Part shown: positions 33,925 through 43,000 of the stretch, in pieces | How positions within the stretch are numbered: position 1 is the stretch's first letter | Layout: each line of letters starts with the position of its first letter | Origin: Clostridiales bacterium | Lineage (GTDB): Bacteria; Bacillota; Clostridia; Christensenellales; Pumilibacteraceae | Assembly: GCA_015055625.1 (NCBI GenBank) | Contig: SVHU01000001.1 | Location: forward strand, 148,121-212,120 | Length of the DNA: 64,000 bases | Direction of reading: 5' to 3' | Made by a program: the position numbers and the translations under genes | The notes under the pieces: model-generated | Databases searched by the model: none | Told to the model about the DNA's origin: nothing | What the model saw: only the letters and a program-made list of their open reading frames with translations

Positions 33925-35060
33925 CTGTTTACGATTGTGTTGTAAGTTTTTTTGAAATTATCTTCAAAACCGTTGCTTTCGCTATAATTTGACAGCTTAA
34001 GACACTTGACACACGCGCCATATACAGGAGGTAAAGAAGGAATTATAAAGTTTGCTTTGCAATAGTTAGAAATATGCTTAACAATAATATCTGAATATTT
34101 GGTTGCCAATCCCCCTGCAAGCGTAACTCGTCTGTTGAGCGAATAGTTAAAAGAAGAATTTAACAACAATGCTAGACGTTTACAGTTATTATCAATAATC
34201 CCTATCGCCACTTTATCGTTTTTTTCGTAAGCGTCAAATACTAACGGAGCTAACGACGCAATATACGGTTTTCCGTTTTCGTAAACAGTTTTGATATTTG
34301 TCCAAAGTTTTCCATTGAGCTTTTGCTCAATTAACTCGCTAATTAAAGTATATTCGCCAAAACCATCGGCATAAGCTAGCGATGCTTTTATCCCATCTTT
34401 ACCAATATCATAAGCGCTTCCTTGCTCGTCAAATAAATATCCCCAACCGCCAAATCTTTTTATTTCTTTGCCGTTATTAGCCATTACAACGCTTCCTGTT
34501 CCGCAAATTAAATAAACACTGCTGTTCTTATCCAACGCTATTAAATTAGCAACATCCGTATCTATATTTATTTCAAGGTTTTTATATGATTTAGATAGCG
34601 CTTTTATCATTTCTTGCTTATTAATACCGGCACCTGCGCCTGCTACTCCGCAAAACACGTTTTTAATTTCTGGAAACTCAATCAAGCACAAATCTATTCC
34701 TTTTTTAAGAAGCATAATGCTTTCTTTTAGTCCTATATCATTGGGGTTAGACGCATCCATAACAATGCGTTTTTTAACAGTTCCGTCAGTGGTAAATACG
34801 ACAAATTCCGTTTTTGTTCCACCACCATCTATTCCTAACATACAGTCCGAAGAATCTTGATTTATCAAAGTATCAAGCAACACATTAAAACGTCTGGATA
34901 ATAGCACCAAATTGTCAATGTCGGGTGGCGCAATTCCTCTTTCCCAATTAGAAACCGCCTGAAAACTAACGCCCAATGCGATTGCTAACTCGTTTTGAGT
35001 CATTCCCTCTTTCTTTCGATAATGCTTTATTCGTTCGCCTAACTTTACAATATCTACCAT
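33921..35060 (-). CDS. HTH (Cro/C1)-BadF/N-acetylglucosamine-kinase fusion protein
   Basis: A 379-residue two-domain protein. Residues 7-62 are a Cro/C1 helix-turn-helix (GERIKHYRKKEGMTQNELAI, VSFQAVSNWERG). Residues 73-375 are a BadF/BadG-type ATPase domain with the ASKHA nucleotide motifs: LGIDGGGTKTEFVV (phosphate 1), LICGTGSVV (phosphate 2), GGWGYLFDEQGSAYDIG, and VTLAGGLATKYS (adenosine). The closest function of such domains is N-acetylglucosamine kinase. The motifs look intact, so it could phosphorylate an amino sugar while binding DNA. It lies 143 bases downstream of nagB on the same strand behind its own promoter, which carries repeated operator-like sites. The combined role is inference. 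Confidence 0.88.
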   Translation of the reverse strand: MVDIVKLGERIKHYRKKEGMTQNELAIALGVSFQAVSNWERGIAPPDIDNLVLLSRRFNVLLDTLINQDSSDCMLGIDGGGTKTEFVVFTTDGTVKKRIVMDASNPNDIGLKESIMLLKKGIDLCLIEFPEIKNVFCGVAGAGAGINKQEMIKALSKSYKNLEINIDTDVANLIALDKNSSVYLICGTGSVVMANNGKEIKRFGGWGYLFDEQGSAYDIGKDGIKASLAYADGFGEYTLISELIEQKLNGKLWTNIKTVYENGKPYIASLAPLVFDAYEKNDKVAIGIIDNNCKRLALLLNSSFNYSLNRRVTLAGGLATKYSDIIVKHISNYCKANFIIPSLPPVYGACVKCLKLSNYSESNGFEDNFKKTYNTIVNS

Positions 35061-35081
35061 AATTCACCTACCTATATTCGT

Positions 35082-35110
35082 ATTATATCATAAATACTCA
35101 ACCAAATCAA
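35082..35110 (-). promoter_or_regulatory. Sigma-A promoter of the HTH-kinase gene
   Basis: TTGATT (35110-35105), 17-base spacer, TATAAT (35087-35082). The spacer contains AATACTCAA (plus strand 35093-35101), which recurs at 35135-35143. Confidence 0.7.
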
Positions 35111-35134
35111 TAATTTATTACTTTATTTTTTAAT

Positions 35135-35156
35135 AATACTCAATTATTATTTGAGT
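35135..35156. promoter_or_regulatory. Candidate operator upstream of the HTH-kinase promoter
   Basis: An inverted repeat ACTCAA-N7-TTGAGT (35138-35156). Its left half with flank, AATACTCAA, is repeated exactly 42 bases away inside the promoter spacer, which is four helical turns. This would suit cooperative binding by the encoded HTH protein. No binding data; inference from repetition only. Confidence 0.45.
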
Positions 35157-35170
35157 TTAAGCATAAAATA

Positions 35171-35195
35171 TAAGCCGTAGACAAACTACGGCTTA
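35171..35195 (-). terminator. Terminator after nagB (end of pyr-nagB transcript)
   Basis: A perfect 10-bp stem (TAAGCCGTAG / CTACGGCTTA), 5-base loop, followed on minus by TATATTTTAT, 8 bases past the nagB stop. Confidence 0.82.
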
Positions 35196-35202
35196 ATAAT
35201 TT

Positions 35203-35925
35203 TTAGAGTAACGACGCTGCGTCTTTATCTACTATTACGGTAACAAAGGGATGCAACTGTAATACGGATGCAGGAAGAGAAATATCAATTTTTCCCTTAA
35301 CTAATCCTTTTATCGCCTCCGCCTTATTTTTGCCGGAAGCCAATAAAATAATACTCTTTGCATTCATAATATTCTTTATTCCCATAGAAAAGGCTTGAGT
35401 GGGAACTTGAGAAATATCGTCGAAAAGTCTTGAATTATCCTTGATAGTATTCTCAGTAAGGTCAACTACGTGAGTAACCGAATCAAGAGAAGTTCCGGGC
35501 TCGTTAAAACCGATATGACCGTTAGATCCAATACCTAAAACTTGAACGTCCTGCTTCATTGTTTCTAACAATGCGTTATATCTATCACACTCAGCTTGCT
35601 TATCTTCTGCTTTTCCGTTAGGCAAATTGGTATTTTTCTTATCAATATCAACGCGGTCGAAAAGATATTTAGACATAAAGAATGCATAACTATTTTCATT
35701 ATCAGCGTCAAGACCAACGTACTCGTCCAAGTTTACACTACTTACGTTAGCATAAGAAACACCGTTGGAAATATGTTCTTTTACCATATAATCATACATT
35801 CCAATGGGACTGGAGCCCGTTGCAAGTCCAAGCACGGCATTTGGATTATTTTTAACTATCTCTGTTACGATTTCGCCTGCTTTACGGCTCATTTCATCGT
35901 AATTTTCAGTAATAATTACCTTCAT
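35203..35925 (-). CDS. nagB: Glucosamine-6-phosphate deaminase
   Basis: NagB converts glucosamine 6-phosphate to fructose 6-phosphate and ammonia. The 240-residue protein shows GLATGSSPIGMYDYM near the N-terminus, NLDEYVGLD, and the catalytic region VLGIGSNGHIGFNEPGTS. Length fits the short Gram-positive form, without the E. coli allosteric tail. It starts 24 bases after the pyrB stop with AAGGAG and has no visible promoter of its own, so it appears to be read from the pyrimidine operon, while the HTH-kinase gene follows its terminator. No nagA is in the window. Confidence 0.95.
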   Translation of the reverse strand: MKVIITENYDEMSRKAGEIVTEIVKNNPNAVLGLATGSSPIGMYDYMVKEHISNGVSYANVSSVNLDEYVGLDADNENSYAFFMSKYLFDRVDIDKKNTNLPNGKAEDKQAECDRYNALLETMKQDVQVLGIGSNGHIGFNEPGTSLDSVTHVVDLTENTIKDNSRLFDDISQVPTQAFSMGIKNIMNAKSIILLASGKNKAEAIKGLVKGKIDISLPASVLQLHPFVTVIVDKDAASLL

Positions 35926-35949
35926 ATTAACTCCTTTAGCTTAAAAAAA

Positions 35950-37056
35950 TCAGTTATTAAAATATTTTTCTTTAGCTTCGCAATATGCGCATCTATAAAT
36001 TCCCTTAGCTTTATCTATCGGTCTGAAAATATGATCGATTTCCTGTTCGGTTGTTGTAATACAAGCAGAATTGGGACACTTGATAACGTTAATAAGATTT
36101 TCGCTGTTATACAAATCGCTTTCCTTTTTCTTGGGATCTTGCGCAGCTTCGGACAAAAGCTTTAAGATAAGCGCTCTTCTCATAAACTTTCCGTTATAAA
36201 CCTGCTTAAAATAGCATGCTCTGGGATCAGAATCTACTTTTACGCTGATTTCATTAACTCTAGGAAGTGGGTGTAATACCGACATGCTCTCTTTAGCGCT
36301 TTTCATCTTTTCAGCAGTGAGAATATACTTGTCGCGCAAACGCAAATATTCGTCCTTATCAACAAATCTTTCGCCTTGAACTCTGGTCATATACAGTATA
36401 TCCAAATCCCCGATTACTTCGTCCAGATCATCGGTTTCAACATATTTCATTCCACACTTTTCAATTACGCCATACTTAATATATCCAGGCAATTTAAGCT
36501 CTTCAGGCGAAATAAGTATTATGGTTACGTTTTCATATCTAGAAAGAGCAGAAATAAGCGAGTGAACGGTTCTTCCGTACTTTAGATCCCCACAAAAACC
36601 TATTACAAGATTATTAAGTCTACCCTGCTCTCTATGGATTGTAAGTAAATCCGCAAGCGTTTGAGTGGGATGACAATGTCCACCGTCACCAGCGTTAATT
36701 ACGGGAATAGATGCATTAAGCGATGCAACAAATGGCGCGCCCTCCTTTGGATGACGCATTGCAATAATATCTGCATAACAACTTATTACCTTAGAAGTAT
36801 CGGCAATAGTTTCACCTTTAGTTGTAGAGGTACTACTTGCTTGAGAAAAGCCTATTACGCTACCGCCCATTTCCAACATTGCAGCCTCAAAACTAAGTCT
36901 TGTACGAGTTGATGGTTCAAAAAACAAAGTTGCAAGCTTTTTGCCCTTGCACTTTTCAGTGTAAGCAGAAGGATTTTCAATCATATCCTCTGCTGTTGAA
37001 ATAAGCTCGTCAATTTCGTCTACCGTAAGGTCAAGAATATCAATAACGCTTCTCAT
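35950..37056 (-). CDS. pyrB: Aspartate carbamoyltransferase catalytic chain fused to a PyrI-type zinc domain
   Basis: PyrB joins carbamoyl phosphate and aspartate to N-carbamoylaspartate. Residues 1 to about 308 form the complete catalytic chain: FFEPSTRTRLSFE (carbamoyl phosphate), HPTQTLADL, and MTRVQGERF, HPLPRVNEI. The last 60 residues hold Cys327, Cys332, Cys356 and Cys359, spaced x4-x23-x2, exactly as in the zinc domain of the E. coli regulatory chain PyrI (C109, C114, C138, C141). The allosteric nucleotide-binding half of PyrI is missing. The frame opens at 37158, but the ATG at 37056 with AAGGAG matches family starts (MRSVIDILDLTVDEID). It lies between pyrE and nagB. Confidence 0.94.
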   Translation of the reverse strand: MRSVIDILDLTVDEIDELISTAEDMIENPSAYTEKCKGKKLATLFFEPSTRTRLSFEAAMLEMGGSVIGFSQASSTSTTKGETIADTSKVISCYADIIAMRHPKEGAPFVASLNASIPVINAGDGGHCHPTQTLADLLTIHREQGRLNNLVIGFCGDLKYGRTVHSLISALSRYENVTIILISPEELKLPGYIKYGVIEKCGMKYVETDDLDEVIGDLDILYMTRVQGERFVDKDEYLRLRDKYILTAEKMKSAKESMSVLHPLPRVNEISVKVDSDPRACYFKQVYNGKFMRRALILKLLSEAAQDPKKKESDLYNSENLINVIKCPNSACITTTEQEIDHIFRPIDKAKGIYRCAYCEAKEKYFNN

Positions 37057-37066
37057 TGCAAACTCC

Positions 37067-37696
37067 TTATTTAATCCAGCTTTCGTCAGAAGGATTATTT
37101 CTAAAAGCGATAAGTCTTGCGATATCTTCAGGCTTAATATAACCCTCTTCAGCAGCAACTTCTGCTATTACATCAAAGTTTGTAAGAGAAATATTTTTAA
37201 CATTAGCTTCAGCAAGTCTTGTAAGTCCTTTCTTCATTCCGTAAGTAAAGATGCTCACAACGCCCAAAACTTCAGCACCAGCTTCACGAAGAACGTTTAC
37301 AACTTCAATTACGCTACCACCAGTAGATATAAGATCTTCAACAACTACTACTTTCTGACCTTTTTCAAGCTTACCTTCAATCTGGTTTTGTCTACCGTGA
37401 TCTTTAGCACCCGAACGAACGTAACCCATAGGCATGTCAAGAAGATGCGCAGTAATAGCAGCATGAGCAATGCCCGCAGTAGAAGTTCCCATAAGAACTT
37501 CAGCATCAGGATAATTTTCCTTAATAAGCTTAGCAAGTCCGTTTTCCACGTCGTTTCTTACCTTTGGTGCGGTAAGTGTAAGTCGATTATCACAATAAAC
37601 AGGGCTTTTAATTCCACTTGCCCAAGTAAAAGGTTCTTCGGGACGGAAAAATACCGCCTTAATAGACAATAAATCTTTTGCAATAAGTTTCTGCAT
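37067..37696 (-). CDS. pyrE: Orotate phosphoribosyltransferase
   Basis: PyrE makes orotidine 5'-phosphate from orotate and PRPP. The 209-residue protein has [17 protein letters not shown] at the N-terminus, [12 protein letters not shown], and the PRPP loop [18 protein letters not shown]. It lies between pyrF (32 bases) and pyrB (10 bases). The length is typical of the PyrE form found in Bacillota operons. Confidence 0.96.
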   Translation of the reverse strand: MQKLIAKDLLSIKAVFFRPEEPFTWASGIKSPVYCDNRLTLTAPKVRNDVENGLAKLIKENYPDAEVLMGTSTAGIAHAAITAHLLDMPMGYVRSGAKDHGRQNQIEGKLEKGQKVVVVEDLISTGGSVIEVVNVLREAGAEVLGVVSIFTYGMKKGLTRLAEANVKNISLTNFDVIAEVAAEEGYIKPEDIARLIAFRNNPSDESWIK

Positions 37697-37728
37697 TTTT
37701 ATATATCTCCTTATTTATTTTTCTAAAA

Positions 37729-38427
37729 TTAACCAATAAATTCTTTGCAACATCTCTCATAGGCTGCAACAGGATCTTCTGCCGCGGTAATAGGACGACC
37801 TACTACAATGTAGTCCGAACCAAGCTCTTTAGCTTTAGCAGGCGTTGTAACGCGTTTTTGATCTCCTACGTCGCCATCTGCAAATCTAACGCCCGGGGTT
37901 ACAGTAATGAACGATTTACCACATACATCATGAACTTTTCCTGCCTCTAACGGAGAACATACAACACCGTCAAGTCCTGCAGTTTGAGCATTTTTAGCGT
38001 AATGCATAACAACTTTATCAATGGGTTCGTTTATAAGAAGATCTTTTTTCATACTCTCCTCATCAGTCGAGGTAAGCTGAGTTACGGCAATAAGAATAGG
38101 TCTTGTCCCATCTGGCCTAGTAAGTCCCTCTAATGCACCTTGCATCATCTTAGTTGTTCCGCTTGCATGAAGATTAGTCATATCAACATCAAGACCAGAA
38201 AGCACAGCCATAGCTTTTTTTACAGTATTAGGAATATCATGAAGCTTAAGGTCCAAGAAAATCTTATGTCCCCTCTTCTTGATTTCCTTTACAATTGAAG
38301 GTCCCTCTGCATAAAAAAGTTCCATACCAATTTTTACAAAAGGCTTCTTACTCTGGAATTTATCCAAAAATTCAAAAGTCTTTTTTGCGCTGTCAAAATC
38401 ACACGCAATAATAACGTCCTTACCCAT
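37729..38427 (-). CDS. pyrF: Orotidine 5'-phosphate decarboxylase
   Basis: PyrF decarboxylates OMP to UMP, the last step of the pathway. The 232-residue TIM barrel has the catalytic Lys-Asp array in FLDLKLHDIPNTVKKA, VTPGVRFADGD, and YIVVGRPITAAEDP at the phosphate site. Its ATG overlaps the pyrD stop codon (TAATG), implying translational coupling. Confidence 0.97.
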   Translation of the reverse strand: MGKDVIIACDFDSAKKTFEFLDKFQSKKPFVKIGMELFYAEGPSIVKEIKKRGHKIFLDLKLHDIPNTVKKAMAVLSGLDVDMTNLHASGTTKMMQGALEGLTRPDGTRPILIAVTQLTSTDEESMKKDLLINEPIDKVVMHYAKNAQTAGLDGVVCSPLEAGKVHDVCGKSFITVTPGVRFADGDVGDQKRVTTPAKAKELGSDYIVVGRPITAAEDPVAAYERCCKEFIG

Positions 38428-39338
38428 TATTTACAACCTCCAATAATATCTTTAAGATTTTCTATTCCATATTTTTTCATTACTTTTGGCAAGTGCTCGA
38501 TAATCTCTTTACAAGCATAAGGATTAACGAGGTTTTCAGCACCAACTTCTACTGCAGTTGCTCCCGCAAGCATCATCTCAATAACGTCTTCAGCACATGT
38601 TACACCACCCATTCCAATAACGGGAATATTAACAGCGTGAGCTACCTGATAAACCATTCTTACCGCAACAGGAAAAATTGCACTGCCCGAAAAGCCACCC
38701 ATCTTGTTTGCAATAACAGGCTTTTTAGTCTTAAGGTCAATCCTCATTCCAAGCAAAGTATTTATAAGACTTATTCCGTCAGCACCAGCTTCTTCACATG
38801 CTTTCGCTATTGCAACAATATCCGTAACATTTGGGGAAAGCTTAATAAATACCGGCTTAGTTGTAACCTTTTTTACAGCTCTCGTTACTTCCGCAGCATT
38901 CTTAGGATCAGTTCCAAAACTCATTCCTCCGCCGTGAACATTAGGACAACTAATATTTACTTCAAACCAACCAATTTGGTCACATTTGTCAAGTTTCTCA
39001 CATACGTATGCGTAATCTTCAACAGAAAAGCCACTTACGTTTGCCATAACTTTCTTATTAAAACATTTTGCAAGCTTGGGAAGTTCATCAGAAATAACAG
39101 CTTCTACTCCTGGATTCTGAAGTCCAACCGCATTAATCATTCCTTCTCTACATTCTGCAATTCTAGGAAGAGGATTACCAAATCTTGCATCTTTTGTCGT
39201 CCCTTTAAAAGAGAACGTTCCAAGCATATTTATATCGTAAAGCTCAGCAAATTCATAACCGTATCCAAAAGTTCCACTTGCAGGAATTATAGGATTGTCA
39301 ATTTCGATACCGCAAAGGTTTACTTTCATTTCTGCCAT
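38427..39338 (-). CDS. pyrD: Dihydroorotate dehydrogenase B, catalytic subunit
   Basis: This FMN enzyme oxidises dihydroorotate to orotate and, with PyrK, passes electrons to NAD. The 303-residue protein has PASGTFGYGYEFAELYD, NISCPNVHGGG (with the catalytic-loop Cys region SCPNV) and GMGGVTCAEDVIEMMLAGA. It is class 1B, as its gene overlaps pyrK by 13 bases. It is cytosolic and not quinone-linked. Confidence 0.97.
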   Translation of the reverse strand: MAEMKVNLCGIEIDNPIIPASGTFGYGYEFAELYDINMLGTFSFKGTTKDARFGNPLPRIAECREGMINAVGLQNPGVEAVISDELPKLAKCFNKKVMANVSGFSVEDYAYVCEKLDKCDQIGWFEVNISCPNVHGGGMSFGTDPKNAAEVTRAVKKVTTKPVFIKLSPNVTDIVAIAKACEEAGADGISLINTLLGMRIDLKTKKPVIANKMGGFSGSAIFPVAVRMVYQVAHAVNIPVIGMGGVTCAEDVIEMMLAGATAVEVGAENLVNPYACKEIIEHLPKVMKKYGIENLKDIIGGCK

Positions 39339-40063
39339 AAGATTTCCTCCTTTTTAAGTACCGGACCGTCTTTACAAATACGCTTATTGCCGTAAATCGT
39401 CTTACAAGAACATCCCATACATGCACCAAAACCACACCCCATGCGTTCTTCGAAGCTAAATTGACCTTCGGTAACGGATGTATTATAAATAGCTTTAAGC
39501 ATAGGTTCAGGTCCACAAGTATAGAAATACGAGTACGTTTCGAGATTTTTCATTACGTCTGTAACAAAACCCTTGGTTCCATAACTTCCATCTACCGTAG
39601 TTACATACACATTTGCCCCTAACTTCTTAAATTCATCTTCGTAAAAAATTTCATCTTTAGTGTTAAATCCTAAAATAACACTAACTTTTTTACCTTGAGC
39701 AATCAACTGTTTTGCAAGCATATACAACGGAGGCACGCCTACTCCACCACCAATCAGTAATGGATTATTTCCACTAAGTGAAACATCATAACCGTTTCCA
39801 AGTCCTGTAAGAATATCAAGCTCACCACCTGTCATAGTACTCATAAACTCAGTACCTTTACCTACAACTTTATAAATAATCGTAAGCTCGTTATTTACAA
39901 CGTCATTTACAGATATTGGACGACGTAAAAACAAACCGTCTAGCTTAATATTTACAAACTGTCCGGGCTTTGTAATTTCAGACACGTCACCTACTAACGT
40001 CATCTTATAAACCGATGACGTTAGCGCTACGTTTTCTTTTATTGTAAAAATACTTTGTTTCAT
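39326..40063 (-). CDS. pyrK: Dihydroorotate dehydrogenase electron-transfer subunit
   Basis: PyrK carries FAD and a [2Fe-2S] cluster and links PyrD to NAD. The 245-residue protein has the FAD-binding LRRPISVNDV, the NAD-binding LLIGGGVGVPPLY, and the cluster cysteines in MGCGFGACMGCSCKTI plus a later Cys in RICKDGPVL. It lies between carB (8 bases) and pyrD (13-base overlap). Confidence 0.97.
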   Translation of the reverse strand: MKQSIFTIKENVALTSSVYKMTLVGDVSEITKPGQFVNIKLDGLFLRRPISVNDVVNNELTIIYKVVGKGTEFMSTMTGGELDILTGLGNGYDVSLSGNNPLLIGGGVGVPPLYMLAKQLIAQGKKVSVILGFNTKDEIFYEDEFKKLGANVYVTTVDGSYGTKGFVTDVMKNLETYSYFYTCGPEPMLKAIYNTSVTEGQFSFEERMGCGFGACMGCSCKTIYGNKRICKDGPVLKKEEILWQK

Positions 40064-40071
40064 TACATCTC

Positions 40072-43000
40072 CTACGCATCTATTGTAGAAATTCTAAGAG
40101 TCGTTTCATCAAGAACGTCAAGCAATACTTTTACAGTATCTAAAGACGTAAACATTGTCACATTATTCTCGGTTGCGCACTTTCTAATTTCGTATCCGTC
40201 GCTAAGACCATTACTAGAAGTCATACTACTTGTATTGATAACGTATGCAATGTGTCCTTGACGAATGGATTCGATTACATCTTCGCTTCCGTCACTAATT
40301 TTCTTAAGAACGTGTGTTCTTATACCGTTCTTTTTAAGGAATTTTGCAGTACCCTCAGTTGCTTCAATATTGAAGCCGAGATTATAAAATCTTCTAATAA
40401 GAGGAAGGGCTTCTTCTTTGTCTGGATCGGCAATCGTTACAAATACGGTACCATAGTTTTGCAAAGTCATACCAGACGCTTGTAAAGCCTTGTAAAGCGC
40501 ACGATTAAGCTTGTCGTCATAACCAATCGCTTCACCTGTTGACTTCATTTCGGGAGATAGGTATGCATCAAGACCTCTAATTTTATTAAACGAGAATACG
40601 GGAACTTTTACATACCATCTCTTCTTTTCCTGAGGATAGAGCTCAAAAATTCCCTGCTCTTTTAGTGATTTTCCAAGAATTACTTCGGTTGCAATATCCG
40701 CAAGACTATATCCTGTTGCCTTAGAAAGGAATGGTACGGTTCGAGAAGAACGAGGATTTACTTCGATAATATAAACCTTGTCGTTCTTATCTACGATAAA
40801 CTGAATATTATAAAGTCCCTTAATACCAATTCCAAGACCTAACTTTTTAGCATATCCAAGAATAGTTCCCTTTACTTTATCCGATATACTGAAAGTGGGA
40901 TAAACGCTTATAGAGTCACCTGAGTGAATACCTGTTCTTTCAACAAGTTCCATAATACCTGGAACAAATACGTCGTGACCATCGCAAATTGCATCGATTT
41001 CCACTTCTTTACCAATAATGTATTTATCTACAAGTACAGGTTTATCCTCATCAACTTCAACTGCAGTCTTAAGATAATGCCTAAGCTGAGCTTCGTTGTT
41101 GACTATCTGCATTGCTCTTCCTCCAAGTACAAAACTGGGGCGAACAAGTACAGGATAACCAATTTGCTTAGCGGCAGATACGCCGTCTTCAATCTTAGTT
41201 ACAGCTTTTCCTTGAGGCTGAGGAATACCAAGAGAAACAAGAAGTTTTTCAAACAAATCTCTATTTTCCGCTCTATCAATAGCCTCGCAATCAGTACCAA
41301 CAATCTTAACTCCTCTTCTCATCAAAGGATCTGCAAGATTAATAGCGGTTTGACCACCAAGAGATGCGATTACGCCTTCAGGTGATTCAAAATCAATAAT
41401 ATTCATAACATCTTCGGGTGTAAGAGGCTCGAAATAAAGTTTATCTGAAGTTGTATAATCAGTAGAAACGGTTTCGGGATTATTGTTAATGATAATAGCC
41501 TCATATCCTGAATTTTTAATGGTTGTTACTGAGTGAACTGTTGAATAGTCAAACTCTACACCCTGTCCAATACGAATAGGACCTGCACCAAGAACAACAA
41601 CCTTCTTTTTGTTTGTAAGAATAGAGTCACACTTACCCGTGTACGAAGAATAGAAATAGGGAATATAAGCCCCCGCGTGAAGAGTGTCAACCATTCTAAA
41701 TACAGGAACAATCGAATTGCTCTTTCTAAGTGCACAAACGTCAAGCTCATTGCATTTCCAAAGCTTTGCAATAAACTTATCGGAAAAGCCCATTTCTTTT
41801 GCTCTCTTAAGTTCAGCTATATCGTTTACGTTTGCTTTAAGAGCATTTTCTTCGTCTACAATCTTCTTAAAAGACTGCAAGAAGTAAGGTGTAATTTTAG
41901 TAATGTCATATAGTTCTTCTAAAGAAACATTACGTCTAATAAGCTCGGTAACAGCAAACAAACCGTCCGATTTATAATCAGATATATATTCTTTAATTTC
42001 GTCGTTAGACATTGTGTCAAACTTGGGCAAATATAAATGGTTTGCGCCAATTTCTAACGAACGCACCGACTTAAGCGTACATTCCTCAAGATTAGAACCA
42101 ATTCCCATTACTTCGCCAGTTGCTTTCATTTGTGTTCCTAAAGCGTTAGATGCGGAAGTAAACTTATCAAAGGGGAAACGAGGGAATTTGGCTACGATAT
42201 AATCAAGACGAGGCTCAGTGATAGCCGTTGTATTTGCAAGAGGAATCTCATCAAGAGTCATACCAACTGCAATTTTAGCGGTAATTCGAGCAATAGGATA
42301 TCCACTAGCCTTAGATGCTAGAGCAGACGAACGGGAAACTCTTGGATTAACTTCGATAAGATAATACTCGCTTGTTTGGGGATTAAGAGCAAACTGTACG
42401 TTACATCCACCTTCGATTTTGAGTGCTCTAATAAGTTTGATAGCACTATTGTTAAGCATCTTAAGATCGTGATCGTTAAGAGTAAGAATGGGAGCAACAA
42501 CCGCAGAGTCACCAGTATGAACGCCAACAGGATCAATATTTTCCATTCCACAAATAGTAATGGCGTTATCAGCCGAGTCACGCATTACTTCAAACTCAAT
42601 TTCCTTATATCCTTTTACGCTCTTTTCAATAAGAACTTGATGTACAGGAGAAAGCTTGAATGCGTTAATACCAATATCAATAAGCTCTTTTTCGTTATTG
42701 GCAAATCCTCCTCCAGTACCACCCAAGGTAAATGCAGGACGTAAAACTACAGGATAGCCAATGCGCGAAGCAGCCTCTTTTGCTTCGTCTAATGAATAAG
42801 TAATTTCGGAGGGAATGGTAGGCTCGCCAACGGATTGACAAAGCTCTTTGAAAAGCTCTCTATCTTCCGCTCTTTCGATACTTTCACTATTAGTACCCAA
42901 AAGCTCAACGTGGCACTCTTTAAGTATACCCTTTTTTTCAAGTTGCATAGCAAGATTAAGACCTGTTTGTCCACCAATTCCAGGAACAATAGCATCAGGA

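Noticed and set aside
37057..37158. A 34-residue N-terminal extension of PyrB.
   Set aside because: It overlaps the pyrE coding region in another frame and has no ribosome-binding site, while the ATG at 37056 has AAGGAG.
38493..39395. A 300-codon plus-strand open frame opposite pyrD.
   Set aside because: Its translation is rich in Ser/Asn/Cys/His without domain features, as expected for the shadow of a real gene; pyrD is unmistakable.
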